From: Halomonas socia
GTDB taxonomy: Bacteria; Pseudomonadota; Gammaproteobacteria; Pseudomonadales; Halomonadaceae
Assembly (NCBI RefSeq): GCF_010977575.1
Contig: NZ_CP048812.1
Span: 3,162,001 to 3,226,000 of the forward strand
DNA length: 64,000 nucleotides
Reading direction: 5' to 3'
The notes under the pieces were generated by a model. The model had not been told where the DNA came from. It made no database searches and saw nothing but the letters and a program-made list of their open reading frames with translations. Positions 58,472-64,000 of this stretch are shown here, piece after piece. Made by a program: the position numbers and the translations under genes. Position 1 is the stretch's first letter. Each line of letters opens with the position of its first letter.

Positions 58472-60396
58472 TGTTGATCGGCCCGGCATCCGGTGGCTGG
58501 CTGTTGATGCCGTGGAGCCTGTGGCTGGTCGCAGCGATGGCTGGTGGCTGGTGGCTCGGGCGGCGTCGCCCACACCTGGCTGATCGGCATGAGGCGGGTG
58601 CCATGGTAGCTGAGTTCACAACATCGAATACTGGCCAGGGCCAAGTGGCAACCGATGGCGAGCTGAGTGCTCTGGCGCTGGCCGAGCAACGCCACAATGA
58701 AAGTGAACTGCGCTTTCGGGCGCTACTCGAGAGCCTGCCCAAGGTGGCCGTGCAGGGCTATGACAGTCGTCGCCGGGTGATCTACTGGAACGAAGCGAGC
58801 ACCCAGCTCTATGGCTACCTGCCAAGAGAAGCACAAGGGCAGCTGCTGGAAGACCTGATCATTCCCGATGTCATGCGTGATGGAGTCATTGCGGCGCACC
58901 ATGACTGGATCGAGAAAGGCATTGAGATTCCCGCCGCCGAGCTCGAGCTCAAGAGCAAGTCCGGCATGCCGGTGGCAGTCTTCTCCCAGCATCTGATGCT
59001 GGCCGAGCACAGCGATGATCCGCTGATGTTCTGCGTCGATGTCGATCTCTCCGAGCAGAAGGAAGCGCGTCGAGAGCTCGAGTACGTGACCCGCTACGAT
59101 GCCCTGACCCAGCTTCCCAACCGACATACCTTCGAGCGCGAGCTGGAAGAGTTCATCGTCACGGCAGAGCGCCACGGTGAATATCTGGCGGTGCTGTTCG
59201 TCGATCTCGACCGCTTTGCCGAAATCAACGACGCCAAGGGCTACGAACAGGGTGACCTGCTACTGTCGATGGTGGCCAAGCGCCTGCGCTACTGTCAGCG
59301 TGGTTCGGACTTGCTATCACGCTTCGGCAGCGACGAGTTCGTGCTGGCCTTTCCGCACCTGCGCGTCGGCAATGACGTGCTGCAGCTGGTTGAGAAAGTG
59401 CTAGACAGCTTCTCGCGGCCCTTTCTGCTCGACGGCCGTGAAGTACATGTCACTGCGAGCCTGGGGGTCAGCCTGTTCCCGGATAACGGCACCAATGCTC
59501 GCGAACTGATCCACAATGCCGATGCGGCCAAGAACCGCGCCAAGCTGTCGGCACCCAACCGCTTCTGGTTCTTCAACCAGAAGATTCACGATGAGCTGCT
59601 GCACCAACACCGCTTGGCGGAGCGGCTGCAGCTGGCGTTGGCCGAGAATGAATTGAGTCTCCACTACCAGCCTCAGGTCAGCGCAGTGAGTGGACGTATC
59701 GAGAACCTCGAAGCGCTGCTGCGCTGGTACCCGAAGGAGGGGGGCGCCATTTCTCCTAAGGAGTTCATTCCGGTCGCCGAGCGTTCGCAGCTGATCCACC
59801 GGATCGGCGAGTGGGTGATCCGCGAGGCGTGTCGTCAACAGGCCGAGTGGAAACGGCAGGGCGTTGGAGGTGCCAGGGTGGACATCAATCTGTCAGGCAA
59901 GCAGCTGGCGATGGCCAACACCTTCAAGCACCTCGAAGCCTGCATGAGCGAATTCGACCTGACGCCGCAGGATATCGGCATCGAGCTGACCGAGAACGTG
60001 CTGATTGAGGCCGAAGAGCGGATCCTCGATACCCTGCGTGGCCTCTATCATCGCGGCATGAAGATCGCCATCGACGACTTCGGCACAGGCTACTCCTCGC
60101 TCAGCTATCTCAAGTTGTTTCCGGTCACCTCGCTGAAGATCGACCGCAGCTTCGTGCGAGATGCGCCTAATGATCCCAGCGATCGGGCGATAATGGCCGC
60201 GGCGGTATTCATCGGTCATCGGCTGGGGCTCGAGGTGATCGCCGAGGGCGTGGAGAATGAAGAGCAGCTCGAGCTGGTGCGCGAGATGAAGTGCGACTTG
60301 GTACAGGGCTTCTACTTTTTCAAGCCGATGAGTGCCAGCGATACCACTCGCCTGCTGACCGGGCTGGTAGGCGGGCAGCCGCGCATCGTCAGTTGA
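58471..60396 (+). CDS. PAS-GGDEF-EAL protein
   Basis: A 641-residue protein. Residues 10-30 form a membrane helix (LLMPWSLWLVAAMAGGWWLG). A PAS domain (about 75-200, ALLESLPKVAVQGYDSRRRVIYWNEAST) leads to a GGDEF domain (about 205-375) and an EAL domain (about 385-640). The GGDEF signature is SRFGSDEFVLAFP, with a possible I-site RGSD 5 residues before it. The EAL domain keeps ENLEALLRW, NLSGKQLA, IELTENV, DDFGTGYSSLSYL, the Lys in SLKIDRSFV and IAEGVENEEQ, so it is probably an active phosphodiesterase. The true start may be TTG 58394 if the G-run is off by one; ATG 58471 has no good ribosome binding site apart from the G-run itself. Confidence 0.9.
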   Translation: MLIGPASGGWLLMPWSLWLVAAMAGGWWLGRRRPHLADRHEAGAMVAEFTTSNTGQGQVATDGELSALALAEQRHNESELRFRALLESLPKVAVQGYDSRRRVIYWNEASTQLYGYLPREAQGQLLEDLIIPDVMRDGVIAAHHDWIEKGIEIPAAELELKSKSGMPVAVFSQHLMLAEHSDDPLMFCVDVDLSEQKEARRELEYVTRYDALTQLPNRHTFERELEEFIVTAERHGEYLAVLFVDLDRFAEINDAKGYEQGDLLLSMVAKRLRYCQRGSDLLSRFGSDEFVLAFPHLRVGNDVLQLVEKVLDSFSRPFLLDGREVHVTASLGVSLFPDNGTNARELIHNADAAKNRAKLSAPNRFWFFNQKIHDELLHQHRLAERLQLALAENELSLHYQPQVSAVSGRIENLEALLRWYPKEGGAISPKEFIPVAERSQLIHRIGEWVIREACRQQAEWKRQGVGGARVDINLSGKQLAMANTFKHLEACMSEFDLTPQDIGIELTENVLIEAEERILDTLRGLYHRGMKIAIDDFGTGYSSLSYLKLFPVTSLKIDRSFVRDAPNDPSDRAIMAAAVFIGHRLGLEVIAEGVENEEQLELVREMKCDLVQGFYFFKPMSASDTTRLLTGLVGGQPRIVS

Positions 60397-60459
60397 GGTC
60401 ACTGCCAAGCCGCTGGCGAGATCGAGTAGACTAGTCGCCCCCGATCGACTGGAGCGCCC

Positions 60460-61782
60460 GTGTCCCCCGCCACCTCTTCTTCACCGCACCTCGCCGTTCA
60501 GCTATGGCGCCAGACCTGGCCGATGGCCATCGGCGTGCTGGCGCTGCTGGGGTTTCAGCTAGTCGACAGTGCTTTTATCGCCCGCCTGGGGACCGCACCG
60601 CTGGCGGCCCAATCCTATACCTTTCCGCTGACGTTTCTGATGATCGGTATTCAGGTCGGCCTTGGCATCGCCATCGCCGCGCTGATCTCGCGCGCGCTGG
60701 GCGCCGGCGAAGTGCGACGCGCCAGGCGCCTGGGGAGCCTGGTGCTGGGCCTGGGTGGGCTGGTCATCGGCCTGCTGGCGATCATGCTATGGCTGGCCCA
60801 GCAGGCCATCTTCAGCCGCCTTGGGGCCGGCCCCGAGAGCCTGGCGCTGATCCGTGACTACTGGCCGCCGCAGCTGCTCGCGGCGTGGCTGGGGGCGGTG
60901 CTGTATTTCGGCTACAGCCTGTGCCGTGCGCATGGCGATACCCGGCTGCCGGGCAAGCTGATGGTGCTCACCAGTTTTATCAACCTGGTGCTCGACCCCT
61001 TGCTGATCTTCGGCATTGGACCCTGGGGCGGGTTGGGGCTGCCCGGTGCCGCCTGGGCAACGGTGGTCGCTTTCGCAAGCGGAGGACTGATCCTGTGGCC
61101 ACGGCTGCGACATGCCGACTGGCTGGGGCGCAGCGGCCTGCTGCTCGAGGCACGCCGTTCGGCGCTGCCGTTCGCCGGCATCGCCGGTCCGGCCATGGTC
61201 AGTCAACTGATGCCGCCGCTGGCGGCGATGCTGGCGATCTCGGTCGTCTCGCAGCTCGGCGAAACCGCAGTAGCGGCCTGGGGGCTCGCCAGCCGCCTGG
61301 AGACGCTGTCGCTGATGCTGGTCCTGGCGCTGACTATGTCCCTGCCACCCTGGCTGGGGCGCTGCTACGGCGCCGGCGACTGGGGGCAGATACGTCGCCT
61401 GATGCGGCTTGCCGCCAAGGCAGTGGTGGCCTGGCAACTGCTGCTGGGGCTCGTCATGGCAGCGGCTGCGCCATGGGTGGCACAGGGGCTGTCGGGCAAT
61501 CCTGAAATTCGCGGCGACCTGGCCCTGCTGATCCGCTTCCTGCTACCCAGCTACGCCTTGTTGGGGCTATGCATGCTGGTGGTTTCGGCGGGCAACGCCC
61601 TGGGCTGGCCGCTGCGCGCCATGCTGATGTCCGCCGCCCGGCTATTCATATGCTATCTGCCCTGCCTGTGGCTGGGCATGCTGGCCGGTGGCCTGGCCGG
61701 GTTGGCGATCGGCGCGGCGCTGGGCAACCTGTTGGCGGGTGCGCTGGCCTGGCAGCTATATCGGATCACCCGCCAAGGCTGA
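60460..61782 (+). CDS. MATE family efflux transporter
   Basis: A 440-residue membrane protein with about 12 helices in two similar halves, exchanging Na+ or H+ for cationic drugs or metabolites. LWRQTWPMAIGVLALLGFQLVDSAFIARLGTAPLAAQSYTFPLTFL and VGLGIAIAALISRALGAGEVRRARRL are typical of the first half; SQLGETAVAAWGLASRLETLSLMLVLALTMSLPPWLGRCYGAGDW marks the second. The start is GTG 60460. Its terminator follows. Confidence 0.92.
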   Translation: MSPATSSSPHLAVQLWRQTWPMAIGVLALLGFQLVDSAFIARLGTAPLAAQSYTFPLTFLMIGIQVGLGIAIAALISRALGAGEVRRARRLGSLVLGLGGLVIGLLAIMLWLAQQAIFSRLGAGPESLALIRDYWPPQLLAAWLGAVLYFGYSLCRAHGDTRLPGKLMVLTSFINLVLDPLLIFGIGPWGGLGLPGAAWATVVAFASGGLILWPRLRHADWLGRSGLLLEARRSALPFAGIAGPAMVSQLMPPLAAMLAISVVSQLGETAVAAWGLASRLETLSLMLVLALTMSLPPWLGRCYGAGDWGQIRRLMRLAAKAVVAWQLLLGLVMAAAAPWVAQGLSGNPEIRGDLALLIRFLLPSYALLGLCMLVVSAGNALGWPLRAMLMSAARLFICYLPCLWLGMLAGGLAGLAIGAALGNLLAGALAWQLYRITRQG

Positions 61783-61787
61783 ATGCC

Positions 61788-61818
61788 AACGGGCCCCGTC
61801 CAGTGGACGGGGCCCGTT
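61788..61818. terminator. Terminator between convergent MATE and NCS2 genes
   Basis: A perfect 14-bp stem, AACGGGCCCCGTCC / GGACGGGGCCCGTT, with an AGT loop, lies 5 bp after the MATE stop. GCTTTC follows on the plus strand. It probably serves both converging genes. Confidence 0.75.
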
Positions 61819-61840
61819 GCTTTCAAGGCAGCCTGAAGAC

Positions 61841-63343
61841 TCAATCGCCGGCCGGTAACGGGCGTTCTCGCCGGGCGCCCTGCAGGGCGTAGAAGCCGAA
61901 GAATAGAGCCATGACCAGGTAGCCGAGGGCGAAGTCCGGGGCGGCATTGAAGGCCAGGCGCGGCGCGTGCATCAGGCCGATATAGGAGAAACCGGCGGCG
62001 AACAGCGCAAACACGGCGGCGCGACGGAACTGCTGGTCGATCACCGACACCGTCATGGCGCCGAGCAGGATGGCGGTGAACATCGCCCCCTGGCCCAGCG
62101 CCACGATGGCGGTGGAGATATCGGTGACCACTTCGCCGGCGGCGTTGTTGAAACGGGTCATCACATAGTTGGCGAAGTAGGGCAGCATCGCCAGTGCCAC
62201 CGCCGGGTAGTAGCGGGTGTCGTTGGTCTGGAAGGCGGTGGCGATCATCGACATGCCGACGAACACCAGGATCGGCGCTACCACCGAGACCGGAATGATC
62301 GCCGCCAGCATGGCGATCAGGCCGAACATGGTGGCCACGGCGTAGACCGCGCCGTTGAGGATGCTGTAGCCGCGGCCGGCGCCCATCCACTTGGCGCCGA
62401 CGGTGGCGATGTAGACCGTGGTCGGGAAGACGCCGCCGAACAGCGCGCCGATCATGGTGCCGGCGCCGTCCACCGCCTGGCACTCGCGGACGTCGTACTT
62501 GTCGCCGGCGGCTTCCATGGCCTCGACGTTGTTCATGGTCTCGATGGCGTTGTAGAGAGTGATCGGTAGCACCACGGTGAGTACCGCCAGCATGCTGGTG
62601 AACAGCAGCCCCAGGCCCTCGAACCAGGCCAGGGTCGGCAGCAGCGGGTAGAAGCCGAGATGGGTGAAGGCGTCGCTGAACTGGCCGTCCTCGGTGGCGC
62701 CGATCAGGTAGGCAAGCGCGGTGCCGATGACGATGGCGAACAGCGAGGTGGGAATCCGAAACGGCATGCTGATCCGGCCGATCAGGCCGACAATGATGAT
62801 CGCCAGCACCAGCAGGCCGATCACCGGGATCTCCAGGGTCTTGAACAGCATCTCGCCGGCGATGAAGGTCAGCGCCACGCCGGCCACGGCGCCGAGCATG
62901 GCGGCGCGCGGCAGATGGCGCTGCACCCAGCGGCCGATCAGGCTGACCAGCGCCTCGATGGCACCGCTGATGAAACACGCCGCCACGGCGATCTTCCAGG
63001 CCATGTCGGCGTCGCCGGTGAGCTGCATGGCGGGCAGCAGTACGCCGAACAGGAACACGAACATCACCGGCGTGGAGATGCCGTAGGAGAGCGCGGTGAC
63101 GTCGGCGCGGTTCTCCTTGCGTGCCAGGCGTGCCGCGCTCCAGGCGTAGTAGAAGTTGCCTACCATCACCGCCACGGCGGCACCGGGCAGCACCTGGCCG
63201 AACACGATGCCGGCAGGAAAGCCCATGCCGAGCATGGTCAGGGCGATGATCACGAAGTTGGCGATATTGTTCTGGAACAGCGCGAAGAAGGCGTCGGTAT
63301 CCTCCTTCTTGTACCAGGGGTAGTGCACAGCGGTGGTGGCCAT
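61841..63343 (-). CDS. NCS2-family nucleobase permease
   Basis: A 500-residue membrane protein with about 12-14 helices, of the xanthine/uracil/adenine permease superfamily, AzgA-like side. ALSYGISTPVMFVFLFGVLLPAM, TLYNAIETMNNVEAMEAAGDKYDV and AVDGAGTMIGALFGGVFPTTVYI are family signatures. The substrate is probably a purine or related base but cannot be fixed from sequence. A TTGTATACAA palindrome lies 26 bp upstream of the start, probably a regulator site. GTGAGGCG precedes the ATG. Confidence 0.9.
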   Translation of the reverse strand: MATTAVHYPWYKKEDTDAFFALFQNNIANFVIIALTMLGMGFPAGIVFGQVLPGAAVAVMVGNFYYAWSAARLARKENRADVTALSYGISTPVMFVFLFGVLLPAMQLTGDADMAWKIAVAACFISGAIEALVSLIGRWVQRHLPRAAMLGAVAGVALTFIAGEMLFKTLEIPVIGLLVLAIIIVGLIGRISMPFRIPTSLFAIVIGTALAYLIGATEDGQFSDAFTHLGFYPLLPTLAWFEGLGLLFTSMLAVLTVVLPITLYNAIETMNNVEAMEAAGDKYDVRECQAVDGAGTMIGALFGGVFPTTVYIATVGAKWMGAGRGYSILNGAVYAVATMFGLIAMLAAIIPVSVVAPILVFVGMSMIATAFQTNDTRYYPAVALAMLPYFANYVMTRFNNAAGEVVTDISTAIVALGQGAMFTAILLGAMTVSVIDQQFRRAAVFALFAAGFSYIGLMHAPRLAFNAAPDFALGYLVMALFFGFYALQGARRERPLPAGD

Positions 63344-63368
63344 GGTGGCGCCTCACGGGTTGTTTAAT

Positions 63369-63378
63369 TTGTATACAA
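63369..63378 (-). promoter_or_regulatory. TTGTATACAA operator-like palindrome
   Basis: A perfect 10-bp palindrome, of the type bound by GntR-family regulators, lies 26-35 bp upstream of the NCS2 permease start. It sits where the -10 region would be, so repression is the likely mode. No regulator gene is nearby in the window. Confidence 0.45.
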
Positions 63379-63450
63379 GGCTGACGGCAGTGTCGCTTTG
63401 TCTGACTGAATGGTCAAGTAATGCCGTCAACGCAGATGCCACACGGCAAA

Positions 63451-63473
63451 GCGCCCGGGGTGATCCCGGGCGC
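63451..63473 (-). terminator. Terminator of the aminotransferase gene
   Basis: A perfect 9-bp stem, GCGCCCGGG / CCCGGGCGC, with a 5-nt loop, starts 28 bp after the aminotransferase stop on the minus strand and is followed by TTTG there. It probably ends that transcript before the permease gene. Confidence 0.7.
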
Positions 63474-63500
63474 TGGCTGGAGCGGTGGCGAAGGGCTGAC

Positions 63501-64000
63501 TCAGTTGACCGCGGCGATCGCCTTGGCCAGGTAGTCGAGGTTCTCGGTGGAGAAGCCGGCCACGTTGGCGCGCCCGGAGCGCACCATGTAGATGCCGAAC
63601 TCATCGCGCAGGCGGTCGACCTGGGTGGGTGTCAGGCCGGTGTAGGAGAACATGCCGCGCTGCTCGGCGATGCAGGCGTACTTGGCGTCGAGGCCGTAAG
63701 GCTTGAGGGCGGCGACGAAGTCCTGGCGCAGGCCGTTGATGCGGTTGCGCATCTCGGTGAGTTCCTCGCGCCAGACGGCGGCGAGCTCTGCCGACTCGAG
63801 AATCTCGGTGACCACCGCACCGCCGTGGGAGGGCGGGTTGGAGTAGTTCTCGCGGGCCACGATGGCCATCTGCGAGCGCACGTTTTCCATCTGCTCGGTG
63901 TTCTTGGCCACTGCGATCAGCGCGCCGGTACGCTCGCTGTAGATGCCGAAGTTCTTCGAGCAGGAGCTGGTGATCAGCAGCTCGTCGAGGTTCTCGGCAA
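63501..64000 (-). CDS. Aromatic/aspartate aminotransferase, C-terminal part (start outside window)
   Basis: The C-terminal roughly 166 residues of a class I aminotransferase. The PLP lysine is in SSCSKNFGIYSERTGAL near the window edge; downstream are QMAIVARENYSNPPSHGGAVVTEIL and EQRGMFSYTGLTPTQVDRLRDEFGIYMVRSGRANVAGF, with the substrate-carboxylate Arg in SGRANVAG. This fits AspC/TyrB, and the S-KNFGIYSER motif is shared by both. Without the N-terminal half I do not choose between aspartate and aromatic specificity. The gene continues past base 64000. Confidence 0.92.
   Translation of the reverse strand, partial: AENLDELLITSSCSKNFGIYSERTGALIAVAKNTEQMENVRSQMAIVARENYSNPPSHGGAVVTEILESAELAAVWREELTEMRNRINGLRQDFVAALKPYGLDAKYACIAEQRGMFSYTGLTPTQVDRLRDEFGIYMVRSGRANVAGFSTENLDYLAKAIAAVN

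Noticed and set aside
61653-63356. 567-codon minus-strand frame overlapping the NCS2 permease gene in another frame
   Set aside because: Its product is Arg/His-rich low-complexity sequence; the 500-residue permease in the other frame has membrane helices and signatures.

Overview
The window is about 64 kb of a high-GC, densely coded chromosome. It most resembles a halophilic gammaproteobacterium of the Halomonas group. Pointers are the relA-mazG-ppc order, RfaH, an AmpG-type permease, two TRAP transporter operons, acidic protein compositions and Pseudomonas-like c-di-GMP proteins. This placement is inference from gene content; no rRNA or tRNA gene, insertion sequence, prophage or CRISPR array was seen. 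The relA fragment at the left edge and the aminotransferase fragment at the right edge run off the window.

Layout. 0-5 kb: relA, mazG and ppc. 5-11 kb: a CBS-domain protein divergent from a QseBC/PmrAB-like two-component system, then panE-topB on the minus strand. 10.5-16.3 kb: an ABC1-family kinase, a large SEC-C protein, an AmpG-like permease, rfaH and an FKBP isomerase. 16.3-18.4 kb holds the most unusual material: a 47-residue membrane protein behind two FNR/Anr-type boxes, resembling the cbb3 oxidase subunit CcoM, then a two-gene cassette. The cassette encodes a small exported protein ending in SRPSY repeats and an HPr-kinase-like protein fused to a PqqD-like domain. 18.4-29.3 kb: a GGDEF/EAL protein, a lytic transglycosylase, proS, two lipoproteins, a DUF3307/SatD pair with a periodic operator-like array, a MoxR/VWA pair and a beta-hydroxyacid dehydrogenase.

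29.3-35 kb: a gamma-glutamyltransferase-like enzyme co-directional with a TakP-like TRAP transporter, flanked by two roughly 500-bp non-coding stretches that share a repeated hairpin-containing element. 35-45 kb: an ABC exporter, a diguanylate cyclase, a methyltransferase followed by two PH-domain (YdbS/YdbT-like) membrane proteins, an M1-like peptidase, a ChaN/PDZ protein and a cytochrome b561. 45.3-50.2 kb: a gluconate module (TRAP DctPQM, gluconokinase and a LacI-family GntR) with a GTTACCGGTAAC operator just downstream of a candidate promoter.

50.2-64 kb: an iron alcohol dehydrogenase; a FabI-like reductase, MaoC-PTA fusion and acetate/propionate kinase operon; a DJ-1/PfpI protein; cytochrome b561 with YceI; a 2-oxoglutarate/Fe(II) dioxygenase; a GGDEF/EAL protein whose membrane anchor appears split at a run of seven G; a MATE exporter; an NCS2 permease; and the end of an aromatic aminotransferase. 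The best candidate for an undescribed system is the SRPSY-repeat protein with its kinase-PqqD partner.
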